From contig CAJQOP010000033.1 in the NCBI GenBank assembly GCA_905479945.1, positions 1 through 53,552 of the forward strand: DNA of 53,552 nt, in the 5' to 3' direction. The notes under the pieces are model-generated. The model searched no databases. It was given only the letters and a program-made list of their open reading frames with translations, and was not told the origin of the DNA. Below are positions 36,601-45,693 of this stretch, one piece after another. Numbering within the stretch: the first letter of the stretch is position 1; every line of letters starts with the position of its first letter. The position numbers were made by a program, and so were the translations under genes. The DNA comes from an uncultured Glaciecola sp. GTDB taxonomy: Bacteria; Pseudomonadota; Gammaproteobacteria; Enterobacterales; Alteromonadaceae.

Positions 36601-38385
36601 ATGAAAAAGCTAGTTTATTCAATTGCTATTGCGCTTTCAGTAGCGTCATGTAGCTCTGTAACTACAACACCGAAAAAAGAGGTAGTTGTGGCTGAGGTTG
36701 CTCAAACGCAAGGTTCTGAAAAGCTACAAAAATTACTGGACGACATATGGCAATATGAACTCTCTATCTCACCAGGAATGGCGAAATCGCGTGGTCAAAA
36801 CCCAACACGCGCCTTGCCTGATATCAGTTTAAGTGCACTCGACAGTCAAGCCGCTCAATTTCAAACATTTTTGAATGTCTTAGAAAAAGTAGATTCAAAT
36901 AAGCTCTCTGATTCAGAAAATATTACTTTATTGATGCAAAAATATCGTATTCAAAACTACGTTGATGAGTATGCGTTTAAAGAATATCGCGTGCCTATTA
37001 CCTCTGAATATGGGTTTCATAGCGGCTTAGGTCGACAAGCAAGCAATACCCGTATTAAAAATGCTGAGCAGCTGGCTAATTACATGATGTTGTTGAACGA
37101 AATGCCATCGCACTTTGCTCAGCAAATTGCCTACATGCAAGAAGGCATGAAAGTAGGTCAAGTACAGCCCAAAGTTGTATTGAAAGGCTATGAAGAGTCG
37201 GTTCTAGCGTTTATTACCGAAACGCCTGACGAAAGCCCTTTTTACGACGCCTTTGATGGCATGCCTGATGAGCTCAAAAGCGACGTGAATATGCAGGCAG
37301 CATTAAGCGCGATTAGCCAAGTCAACGATAGCTATCAGACGTTTTACGACTTCTTAAGTAATGACTATATCCCAATGGCTAAGCGCGATATTTCGGTGAA
37401 GACTTGGCCTAACGGAGAAGCTTTCTACCAAAACCGAATTAAATATTACACCACAACAGATATGACGGCAGAAGAAATTCATCAACTGGGATTGTCAGAA
37501 GTTGCTCGTATTCGAGCAGAAATGCAGACGATTGTTGATGAGCTGGAATTTGATGGCAACATTAATCAGTTCATTGAATTTTTACGTACCGACCCACGGT
37601 TTTATGCCCAAACCCCTGAAGACTTGATTATTACCGCGTCATATATCGCTAAGCAAATGGATGCGCAACTTCCAAAATTATTCAAAAAATTGCCGCGTAC
37701 CCCTTATGGCGTAGCACCTGTGCCAGAAAGTATTGCGCCTAAATATACGACCGGTCGCTATGTTTCACCTAGTACTGATGATCAACCTGGTTATTATTGG
37801 GTAAATACCTATGCACTGGACAAACGCCCATTGTATGCCTTGCCTGCATTAACCTTGCATGAAGCAGTACCAGGCCATCACTTACAGATCTCGCTAGCGG
37901 CAGAAATGGATGAACTTCCCGATGTACGTCGGTCAACTTATATTTCAGCATTTGGTGAAGGCTGGGGTTTGTATTCAGAATATCTTGGTTTAGAAGTGGG
38001 TATTTATGATGACCCTTACGATAACTTTGGTCGTTTGAGCTATGAAATGTGGCGTGCTTGTCGCTTGGTTGTCGATACTGGTATGCACATGTTTGGCTGG
38101 AGCCGTGATAAAGCACTCAATTACATGCTAGAAAACACAGCGTTATCTGAACACAACGTACGGACAGAGATTGACCGTTATATTTCTTGGCCTGCGCAAG
38201 CATTGTCATACAAAATTGGCGAAATTAAAATCAAGCAACTGCGTGCACAAACCGAAAAAGCCTTAGGCGATAAATTTGATGTGCGTGAGTTCCACGACGC
38301 AGTGTTAGCGCATGGTTCAGTTCCTTTATTTGTTCTAGAGAAAAACATCCAGGACTTTATTGAAACTAAACGTAGCCAAAAGTAA
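36601..38385 (+). CDS. DUF885 family lipoprotein (putative zinc peptidase)
   Basis: 594 residues. Lipobox LSVASCSS (Cys 17). The motif HEAVPGHHLQ (HExxxGH type) and a later GEGWGLYSEYLG are shared by DUF885 proteins, thought to be metal-dependent peptidases. Probably periplasmic, anchored to the outer membrane. AGAG precedes ATG 36601. It may be transcribed with tetR and the beta-lactamase-fold gene, which are also envelope-related. Confidence 0.85.
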   Translation: MKKLVYSIAIALSVASCSSVTTTPKKEVVVAEVAQTQGSEKLQKLLDDIWQYELSISPGMAKSRGQNPTRALPDISLSALDSQAAQFQTFLNVLEKVDSNKLSDSENITLLMQKYRIQNYVDEYAFKEYRVPITSEYGFHSGLGRQASNTRIKNAEQLANYMMLLNEMPSHFAQQIAYMQEGMKVGQVQPKVVLKGYEESVLAFITETPDESPFYDAFDGMPDELKSDVNMQAALSAISQVNDSYQTFYDFLSNDYIPMAKRDISVKTWPNGEAFYQNRIKYYTTTDMTAEEIHQLGLSEVARIRAEMQTIVDELEFDGNINQFIEFLRTDPRFYAQTPEDLIITASYIAKQMDAQLPKLFKKLPRTPYGVAPVPESIAPKYTTGRYVSPSTDDQPGYYWVNTYALDKRPLYALPALTLHEAVPGHHLQISLAAEMDELPDVRRSTYISAFGEGWGLYSEYLGLEVGIYDDPYDNFGRLSYEMWRACRLVVDTGMHMFGWSRDKALNYMLENTALSEHNVRTEIDRYISWPAQALSYKIGEIKIKQLRAQTEKALGDKFDVREFHDAVLAHGSVPLFVLEKNIQDFIETKRSQK

Positions 38386-38520
38386 GCGCTAAAAAGGTAA
38401 GTAAATAAATACCTATGTTGATAATGGGCCCTACCTTATTAAGGGTGAAATAGTCGCAAAGTCTCTCTTTTTGCGATAAAATATTGCTCCTATTTAGTCA
38501 TGACGATGACTTATTTAACT

Positions 38521-38551
38521 TGTCAAACGATGTTGTACTCATCGTTTGACA
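38521..38551. promoter_or_regulatory. Perfect 12-bp inverted repeat upstream of the DUF945 gene
   Basis: TGTCAAACGATG (38521-38532), loop TTGTACT, CATCGTTTGACA (38540-38551). It ends 31 bases before the start codon. No T run follows, so it is probably not a terminator of the DUF885 gene. It may be an operator or a leader-RNA hairpin that affects translation. Confidence 0.65.
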
Positions 38552-38582
38552 GCCAAATCAATATTTTTAACAAGGATGTAAT

Positions 38583-40001
38583 ATGAAAAAAATTATTATT
38601 TCTGTTGCTGTAATTGCAGCAATAGGTCTTATCGCCCCAAAATTAACTGGCGGCTTTATTAGTCAAGGCTTAGATGACTTTATTGGCACTATAAACGAAA
38701 TGCCAGGCTATCAAGCAAACATTGAGAACCGCGAAACGAATTGGTTTTCAAGTTCGGCAGTGATAAATGTTGGTATCGATCCTGCCATGTTCGCCGATTT
38801 GCCCATGGGCCAAGGCGACATGGCAATGTTTGAAAATTTCGCAGCCAAAATCAACTTTTCAGCACAGCATGGTCCGTTTCTTACACTTAACGGTTTAGGA
38901 CTTGGTTTGTCAGCATGGAAAGCGGACGTTGACGAGTCAGTACTGCGTGAGTATCTGAGCTACGCTGAAGATGAGAAATTTTACAGTGTGCTTGGAAACG
39001 TTGGATTTTTTGGTGGCATTAGTTATGAAGATACCATTCCAGCTTTCAATGTCATTGTAGATGAAGCAGGTCTTGAAGTAGATGAAGCAATGAGCTTTAG
39101 CGGTTGGAACGGTAAAGGTTCAGCATCTTCGAGCCAAGCTAATTATGCAGGTGAAATGGACACCTTGGTTGCCTCTGGCGACGGTATGACATTTGAGATG
39201 AAGTCAGTTTCTATAGATATGGCTATTGAAGGCTCATGGGCTGATGCCATAGCCAACGTTTTTTATGACTCCAGTACTCAATTTGCTATTGCATCGATTA
39301 ATTTTGATATGCCATTGATTGAGACCAAAGCCCTTATTAAAAATGTAATCATTGATGCTTCAACTGAAAAGAGCGAAGACGGCAAATTGATGGACATGGA
39401 TATCAATTATTCAATTGCGTCTATCGATATCCCCCAGTTTCAAGGCAGCGATTTACTCATGAAAATGGAAATCAACAACTTAGAAAAAGATTTCTTGAAA
39501 GCTTATCAAGAAGCATCTACAAAGCCAGCGCAAATGCAGCAAGCGATGGCTGACATGATTAAGAATAACTTGCTTGCACAACTACAAGTATCACCTGAAA
39601 TTAACATCACTGAAATGTCGGGTAAAGTTGCTGACGGAAGCTTCTCTGGTAAAATGTTAGCTAAGCTGACAAGCATTGATAGCTTGCCACAATCCCTAGA
39701 AGATCCTGCATTTTGGATGTCTAAAGCTGTTGTTGATTCGCAGTTAACGCTCGATAAAGCCATGGCACTTTGGCTTGGTGAGCAAGTCGTTACGAGTCAA
39801 CTTAAGGCCGATCCAAATGCGGCACAAATGACAGATGAAGAAATCCAAACTATTGCAGCTCAGCAAGTTGAAGGTATGATTGATATGTTCACCCAGCAAG
39901 GCATGATAACGGTCAATGCTGATGGTGGATACGACATGACTTTTTCTATGCAAGACAGTCAAGCCCTGTTAAATGGCAATCCTATGCCATTGCCGTTTTA
40001 A
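38583..40001 (+). CDS. DUF945 family protein (YdgA-like)
   Basis: 472 residues. N-terminal hydrophobic anchor (IIISVAVIAAIGLIAPKLTG) then a long, mostly beta region with many Ser/Asp, matching the YdgA/DUF945 pattern (GYQANIENRETNWFSSSAVI). The family is periplasmic and poorly understood. AAGGA precedes ATG 38583. Probably its own transcription unit, given the hairpin upstream and the long inverted repeat downstream. Confidence 0.8.
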   Translation: MKKIIISVAVIAAIGLIAPKLTGGFISQGLDDFIGTINEMPGYQANIENRETNWFSSSAVINVGIDPAMFADLPMGQGDMAMFENFAAKINFSAQHGPFLTLNGLGLGLSAWKADVDESVLREYLSYAEDEKFYSVLGNVGFFGGISYEDTIPAFNVIVDEAGLEVDEAMSFSGWNGKGSASSSQANYAGEMDTLVASGDGMTFEMKSVSIDMAIEGSWADAIANVFYDSSTQFAIASINFDMPLIETKALIKNVIIDASTEKSEDGKLMDMDINYSIASIDIPQFQGSDLLMKMEINNLEKDFLKAYQEASTKPAQMQQAMADMIKNNLLAQLQVSPEINITEMSGKVADGSFSGKMLAKLTSIDSLPQSLEDPAFWMSKAVVDSQLTLDKAMALWLGEQVVTSQLKADPNAAQMTDEEIQTIAAQQVEGMIDMFTQQGMITVNADGGYDMTFSMQDSQALLNGNPMPLPF

Positions 40002-40041
40002 GAATATAAACTCGCCTTCAATACAGGCGAAAAGAGATAAG

Positions 40042-40101
40042 AAAAAAAGGGACAGAGTCAATTAATTGCTTTTCAGATTAATTGACTCTGTCCCTTTTTT
40101 T
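40042..40101. repeat. 25-bp perfect inverted repeat, probable bidirectional terminator or REP-like element
   Basis: Left arm 40042-40066 (A7 then GGGACAGAGTCAATTAAT), loop TGCTTTTCAG, right arm 40077-40101 as the exact complement ending in T7. It can terminate transcription in both directions after the DUF945 gene. The GGGACAGAGTC core recalls palindromes I have seen near IS200-like (REP-associated) transposases in marine gammaproteobacteria; no transposase is in the window. Confidence 0.85.
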
Positions 40102-40231
40102 TCTGGCTCTTTTTTCCCTACTTTTGACTTACTTTTAAATAGCTATGTAAATCAGGTCCTTATTTTTTTTAATCGGGCTTAGCACTCCATCTAGAAAACA
40201 TTTCCTTGATCATCAAACACAATTATTTATA

Positions 40232-40247
40232 CTGTATATATATACAT
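40232..40247. promoter_or_regulatory. LexA (SOS) box upstream of imuA
   Basis: CTGTATATATATACAT, one base off the gammaproteobacterial LexA consensus CTGT-N8-ACAG, and 25 bases before the imuA start. It implies repression of the imuA-imuB-dnaE2 cassette until DNA damage. Confidence 0.85.
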
Positions 40248-40272
40248 ATAAGCTAATTATGATTAGGTGTTG

Positions 40273-40965
40273 ATGAAATCTCTTTTACATGATTTACAGA
40301 AAAAACAATTAGTGTGGACTGCTGCAAACCTCGACCAGCATAAAGAACGTATCGCAACAGGTTATAAGCAACTCGATGATGCACTAAACGGTGGTTTTCC
40401 TCAGTCCGGTTTAGTCCATATCTCATCAGTGATGGGTTGCGGTGAATTGCGTTTGGTGATCCCGGCAATCGTGGCTCGACAACAAGAAAATCGTTTGTAT
40501 GCTTTTATTGCTCCTCCGCATCTACTCAACGCTGAGTTTTTAATGGCAGAAGGTATCAAGCTTGAGAACGTACTTTTTATTCAAGCGAAAACAACTGAAC
40601 AAGTGCTCTGGAGTGCTGAACAATGCGCTAAAAGTGGTGCTTGTAGTGCCGTCTTTATTTGGCAATCGAAGTTACAACAGATACAAGCCAAAAAGCTTGA
40701 GTTAGCGGCTTTGAAAGGTGAGTGTCTCAGCTTTTTCTTTGCTGACACTAAACAGCAAACCGACAATCTACCGGTAAGCCTGTCACTTTCTATGAAACGT
40801 CAACATAACCAAGTCGAAATTTGCGTGAATAAGCAAAAAGTAGGTTGGCCGATACCCGCATTCAGTGTGAAGGTCCCGTTTAAGGCTCGCTTAGGTTCAC
40901 CTATGCGTCATCAAACAAGAGCAGAGCAATCGTGTAATGTTATTGCTTTTAACGCTAAGAATTAG
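40273..40965 (+). CDS. imuA: Translesion synthesis accessory protein ImuA
   Basis: 230 residues from ATG 40273 (TAGG 5 bases upstream). The frame also has GTG 40267. RecA-like fold: RIATGYKQLDDALNGGFPQSG LVHI matches the ImuA/SulA-like family (COG4544). The P-loop position reads SVMGCGELRL, without the Lys-Thr/Ser of a working Walker A, so ATP hydrolysis is doubtful. It acts in the mutasome with ImuB and DnaE2. First gene of the cassette, 17 bases before imuB. Confidence 0.9.
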   Translation: MKSLLHDLQKKQLVWTAANLDQHKERIATGYKQLDDALNGGFPQSGLVHISSVMGCGELRLVIPAIVARQQENRLYAFIAPPHLLNAEFLMAEGIKLENVLFIQAKTTEQVLWSAEQCAKSGACSAVFIWQSKLQQIQAKKLELAALKGECLSFFFADTKQQTDNLPVSLSLSMKRQHNQVEICVNKQKVGWPIPAFSVKVPFKARLGSPMRHQTRAEQSCNVIAFNAKN

Positions 40966-40982
40966 GTACACACACCGATAAT

Positions 40983-42548
40983 ATGCAGTTTGACACCTCT
41001 TCACTGTGGATATATTTATATCTACCCAATTTGCAACTCAATATTCAGCAAATACAGACTGAAGCAATAAATATGTCCTGTAGTACAGACAACGGGCGTA
41101 AACGCAAAATACAATATGAGCTTGGCCAGCAACAAGGCACTGAGCAGATAGAGTTAAAAAAAACGTCTGCACAGATCATATATCACCCTAAATTAAACCA
41201 AATACTGCAGCTTAATAACGAAGCTCAAAAGCTAGGAATTAAGGTCGGTATGGGATTAGCTAGTGCCAGTATTTTATGCAGTAGTTTAGCCGTTAGCGAA
41301 TACAAAGAAGCTATTGCATTACAAGCCTTGCAAGAGTTAGCAAATCAGCTCTACTTAGTCACCTCAGATATTGTCATTGATGAACCTTGTGGTTTGTATT
41401 TACGCGCCCAAAATATGCTGCGTTTATACGGCGGTTTGGCTGGCTATTGGCAGGTAATCTGTGAAGTTATTAACAAGCAAGGATATGATTTTTACTACGC
41501 TAGCGCTTTCTCAGTGAATGCAGCAAAACTCATTGCCAAACATCAACAAAAGTTTATAAATAATGATAAAGCATTAATCCATCAACAATTACAGCAATGC
41601 TCATTACTGCTCACCGATATTGATAAAAAAGACATCGAAAGATTACAGCGAATTGGTATTAAATGCATTGCTGATTTATTCGAACAACCACTGTCAGCAC
41701 TTGCTAGTCGAGTGTCTAAATTCAGCCTACAAATTATGTCTGAATTGCGTGGTGAATCAGCAGCTAAACTGCGCTTTTACCAGCCACCAAAACGTTATGA
41801 ACATTATCTTGAGGTACTGTATGACATTCAACTAACCGCGCGCTTACTCCCTGTTATTAGAAAGTGCTTAGACGCACTTGAAGCTTATTTACTCGTTCGC
41901 AATGGCTTAGCATTAAGCCTGCAGATCACCTTATATCAACGTGAACATGAGCCCATCACACAAGTGATTAATAGTGCATTGCCTATTTATAAAAGCGTGC
42001 TTTGGTTGGATATTATCACGCTAAGGTTTGAGCACCTTGCACTAAGCTCTGGCGTGTATGGCATAAACCTTAAATGTGAAAGGATTGAACAAGCCGATGG
42101 TAGCGAAAGTGATTTTTTCAACGAAAAATCAACGCAGATTGCAGCCATGACCTTAATTTCCCGATTAAAAGCAAAACTAGGAGAACCTCAAGTTCAACTG
42201 ATGCAGTACTGTGATGATCATCGCCCAGAACGCTGCACACAACTATCGGCGCAAGTTGTTAATAAAAGCTCTAATAAAAGCTCTAATGAAGGATTTAATA
42301 AAAGTCTTCAAAATAAACCAAGCATCCCCGCTCACTTTCTCGATCGTCCTGGTTTTTTACTAAACAAACCAGTCCAATTAAATAGTAAGGTCAGTATTAT
42401 CGATGGTCCTGAGCGTGTTGCTTCTGGTTGGTGGGATAATCACATGATCCAACGTGATTACTTTCTTGCGCAAAGCGATCAAGGCCAGCAAATGTGGATA
42501 TTTAGAACCCGCGATGACCAATGGTTTATCCATGGCTACTTCATTTAA
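40983..42548 (+). CDS. imuB: ImuB, Y-family polymerase-like mutasome hub
   Basis: 521 residues. Starts LWIYLYLPNLQLNI where an active Y-family polymerase would have the catalytic DMDAFY motif, so the first metal Asp is missing. This is known for ImuB, which is inactive and links DnaE2 to the beta clamp. A later segment DIVIDEPCGLYLRAQNMLRL replaces the SIDE motif region. The C-terminus (GPERVASGWWD, YFLAQSDQGQQMWIFR) is typical of ImuB. A 12-bp duplication encodes NKSSNKSS in a linker near 427-440. Overlaps the dnaE2 start by 17 bases. Confidence 0.92.
   Translation: MQFDTSSLWIYLYLPNLQLNIQQIQTEAINMSCSTDNGRKRKIQYELGQQQGTEQIELKKTSAQIIYHPKLNQILQLNNEAQKLGIKVGMGLASASILCSSLAVSEYKEAIALQALQELANQLYLVTSDIVIDEPCGLYLRAQNMLRLYGGLAGYWQVICEVINKQGYDFYYASAFSVNAAKLIAKHQQKFINNDKALIHQQLQQCSLLLTDIDKKDIERLQRIGIKCIADLFEQPLSALASRVSKFSLQIMSELRGESAAKLRFYQPPKRYEHYLEVLYDIQLTARLLPVIRKCLDALEAYLLVRNGLALSLQITLYQREHEPITQVINSALPIYKSVLWLDIITLRFEHLALSSGVYGINLKCERIEQADGSESDFFNEKSTQIAAMTLISRLKAKLGEPQVQLMQYCDDHRPERCTQLSAQVVNKSSNKSSNEGFNKSLQNKPSIPAHFLDRPGFLLNKPVQLNSKVSIIDGPERVASGWWDNHMIQRDYFLAQSDQGQQMWIFRTRDDQWFIHGYFI
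42261..42284. repeat. 12-bp tandem duplication inside imuB
   Basis: AATAAAAGCTCT at 42261-42272 and again at 42273-42284. In frame, encoding NKSS twice in a polar linker before the C-terminal domain; a similar AATAAAAGTCT follows at about 42297. Confidence 0.9.
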
Positions 42549-45500
42549 ACCTAAACGGCACGTTGGCTTTGCTGAACTCGTATGCCAAACCAATTTTTCA
42601 TTTTTGCATGGTGCATCACATCCGCAAGAAATGGTGCGCCAAGCATATTTTCTGCAATATAAAGCCATTGCTATTACCGATGAATGCTCCATGGCAGGAG
42701 TAGTAAGAGCTTATGCTGAAATATCGCAGCATCATTTGCCTATTAAGATGATAGTCGGTAGCAAATTTATCTTTAATGGTAACTGTATCGTGCTGCTTTG
42801 CCCCAACAAAGCCGCTTACAGTGAATGCTGTCGGATTATCACCAATGCACGTAGGCGAGCACCAAAAGGCGAATACGAGTTAAGCGAATGGGATTTGAAG
42901 TCGATTAAACATTGTTTGTGTATTTGGCTGCCCAGTGGCGACGAAGCGCGCGATCATGATTGGGCACATTGGCTCAATAAACACTATTCAGGACGCGCAT
43001 GGTTAGGCATTAAGCGCTGGTTAACCGCTAACGAATATAATTACATCAGCCATTGTGAAACACTAGCCGAACAGTTTCATTTCGACATTGTTGCAACCTC
43101 ATGCGCACTCATGCATGACCCTAATAGACAGGCATTACAGCATTGCCAACATGCTATTCGTGAAGGTAAGTTAATTAAAGAGCTAGGCCGTGACGCATTA
43201 TCTAACCAAGAAGCTTGTTTACGGCCACTCAATAAACTCGCTAATTTGTACCCTAAAAATTGGTTAGACAATAGCGTATTGGTGGCAAATTTGTGCACTT
43301 TTGATATGTCTGAATTGGCTTACCAGTATCCTGCGGAAATATTGCCCGCTGGATATACACCATCAGAGTATTTGCGAGTACTGGTTGAACAAGGGATTAA
43401 AAAGCGCTTTCCCAATGGCGTAAGTGACAGTATTCGTAACACCATCGAGAAAGAACTAATACTTATTCATGATCAAGCTTATGAGTACTTTTTTCTGACT
43501 ATTCATGATGTGGTGCAGTTCGCTAAATCAAAAGAAATTCTTTATCAAGGAAGAGGCTCCGCGGCTAACTCTATTGTGTGTTATTGCTTAGAAATTACCG
43601 CGGTTGATCCGCGTCAAATTAATGTGTTATTTGAGCGTTTTATCTCTAAAGAGCGTAACGAACCTCCCGATATTGACGTTGACTTCGAACATGAGCGACG
43701 TGAAGAAGTGATTCAATACATTTATAAAAAATACGGCCGCGAACGTACTGCCATTGCTGCTACAGTCGTTTGCTACCGCTTTAAAAGCGCATTACGTGAA
43801 GTTGGCAAGGTCATTGGCGTAAATAGCACTGATCTTGATTACTTCATCAAAAATGTCAATCGCCGTGATCGCGAACTGAGCTGGCAATCACAACTAACTG
43901 AATTAGGCATCGACCCAGAGTCGTCCAACGGCAAACACTTTATTCATTTAGTCGAGCAGTTAATTGGCTTTCCGCGTCATCTATCACAGCATGTAGGTGG
44001 CTTTGTTATATCCGCAGGCCCACTTTATGAAATGGTACCTATCGAAAATGCATCGATGCCAAATCGCACTGTTATTCAATGGGATAAAGACGACCTAGAA
44101 ACCCTTAAATTATTAAAAGTCGATGTACTAGCTTTGGGCATGTTAACTGCGATTCGTAAAAGCTTTAGCCTGATAAAACAACACTATCAACATGATTATA
44201 GTATCCCATTTATAACGGCCCTTCCGGATGACGCACAAGTGTTCAAGCGAATTCAGGCCGCCGACACCGTGGGCGTGTTTCAAATTGAATCGCGAGCGCA
44301 AATGAGTATGTTGCCACGCTTAAAACCTAAAGAGTATTATGACTTGGTAGTGCAGATAGCGATTGTTCGTCCAGGTCCCATTCAGGGTGATATGGTGCAC
44401 CCTTACTTGCGACGCCGTGACGGTAAAGAACAAATAGATTATCCTTCCCCAGAAGTCAAAGAAATACTTGAACGCACCATGGGCGTGCCTATCTTTCAGG
44501 AACAAGTAATTAAACTCGCCATGGTCGCTGCGGGTTTCACCGGCGGTGAAGCTGATGGCTTACGCCGCGCAATGGCGAGCTGGAAAAAGAATGGTGACCT
44601 TTATAAATTTAAGCAAAAGCTCACCGAGGGAATGACTAGCCGCGGTTATAGCCACGAGTACGCCATGCGACTTTTTGAGCAAATTTGTGGCTTTGGCGAA
44701 TATGGCTTTCCGGAGTCGCATTCGGCCTCATTTGCGGTATTAGCTTATGTTTCAGCTTGGCTAAAACATTATTATCCTGAAGCCTTCTATGTTGGCTTAT
44801 TGAATAGTCTGCCTATGGGCTTTTATTCACCCTCGCAAATTATCCAAGATGCTAAACAGCATAATGTTAGCGTACTTGATCTTTGTGTTAACCAGTCAAG
44901 TTATGATCATTCTTTACAAGCTATAAAAGCAAATACATCACACTCAGGATTTGCTATTCGTATGGGCCTGCGTTTAATCAAAGGAATGAAGTCTGATTCA
45001 ATCAATACCTTAATTAAGTATCGCCCTGAAAACGGTTTTCAAAGTATAAACCAAGTACGCCAACTAGGATTGCCATCCTCTTGTTTACAAGCCCTTGCAA
45101 GCGCAAATGCATTTTCAAGTATGGTTGATAATCGCTATCAAGTGCGCTGGGAATTAATGGATTCCGTTATGGAATTACCCTTATTCGCACAAAGTGCTGA
45201 GAGTTCTTATGATACTGAAAAATTAAGGGATAACGAGGCCGAAAATAACCAACAATACCCGAAACAACCTTCCTTGTTTAATAGCTTAGTTGAAGATTAT
45301 GCCAGCACCGGTTTATCGATTAACTTACACCCCATCGACTTACTTAGTAAGGCGAATTTACTGCCAAAGTTTTGCTTGGCTGATCACCTATGCCTTGTAC
45401 CACACCAATCTTTAGTTAGCGTGATCGGTGTTGTTACTGGAAAGCAAAGTCCCGGAACGGCTGCCGGTGTTACCTTCATAACCTTAGAAGACCATACTGG

Positions 45501-45693
45501 AAATATTAATATTGTAGTTTGGCAAGCTTCTGCAAGGGAGCAAAAGAAAGCCTATATGAATGCAAAAATATTACAAATAAAAGGCGTTCTAGAAAGGGGA
45601 GACGCAGGTGTCATTCATATCATCGCAGGGAAGCTCATTGACCAAACTCACCTGCTCTCAAAACTCGACACAAAAGCTAGGGAGTTTCGGTAA
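42532..45693 (+). CDS. dnaE2: Error-prone DNA polymerase DnaE2
   Basis: 1053 residues from ATG 42532, which overlaps the imuB end; the frame is open to 42454 but MATSFKPKRHVGFAELVCQT is the family start. PHP domain (FAELVCQTNFSFLHGASHP), catalytic PDIDVDFEHERR, GRGSAANSIV, KVDVLALGMLTAI and a C-terminal OB fold (VSVIGVVTGKQSPGTAAGVT). A C-family polymerase without proofreading, used for mutagenic bypass with ImuA and ImuB. SOS-controlled through the LexA box. Its stop overlaps the convergent regulator gene by 17 bases. Confidence 0.95.
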   Translation: MATSFKPKRHVGFAELVCQTNFSFLHGASHPQEMVRQAYFLQYKAIAITDECSMAGVVRAYAEISQHHLPIKMIVGSKFIFNGNCIVLLCPNKAAYSECCRIITNARRRAPKGEYELSEWDLKSIKHCLCIWLPSGDEARDHDWAHWLNKHYSGRAWLGIKRWLTANEYNYISHCETLAEQFHFDIVATSCALMHDPNRQALQHCQHAIREGKLIKELGRDALSNQEACLRPLNKLANLYPKNWLDNSVLVANLCTFDMSELAYQYPAEILPAGYTPSEYLRVLVEQGIKKRFPNGVSDSIRNTIEKELILIHDQAYEYFFLTIHDVVQFAKSKEILYQGRGSAANSIVCYCLEITAVDPRQINVLFERFISKERNEPPDIDVDFEHERREEVIQYIYKKYGRERTAIAATVVCYRFKSALREVGKVIGVNSTDLDYFIKNVNRRDRELSWQSQLTELGIDPESSNGKHFIHLVEQLIGFPRHLSQHVGGFVISAGPLYEMVPIENASMPNRTVIQWDKDDLETLKLLKVDVLALGMLTAIRKSFSLIKQHYQHDYSIPFITALPDDAQVFKRIQAADTVGVFQIESRAQMSMLPRLKPKEYYDLVVQIAIVRPGPIQGDMVHPYLRRRDGKEQIDYPSPEVKEILERTMGVPIFQEQVIKLAMVAAGFTGGEADGLRRAMASWKKNGDLYKFKQKLTEGMTSRGYSHEYAMRLFEQICGFGEYGFPESHSASFAVLAYVSAWLKHYYPEAFYVGLLNSLPMGFYSPSQIIQDAKQHNVSVLDLCVNQSSYDHSLQAIKANTSHSGFAIRMGLRLIKGMKSDSINTLIKYRPENGFQSINQVRQLGLPSSCLQALASANAFSSMVDNRYQVRWELMDSVMELPLFAQSAESSYDTEKLRDNEAENNQQYPKQPSLFNSLVEDYASTGLSINLHPIDLLSKANLLPKFCLADHLCLVPHQSLVSVIGVVTGKQSPGTAAGVTFITLEDHTGNINIVVWQASAREQKKAYMNAKILQIKGVLERGDAGVIHIIAGKLIDQTHLLSKLDTKAREFR

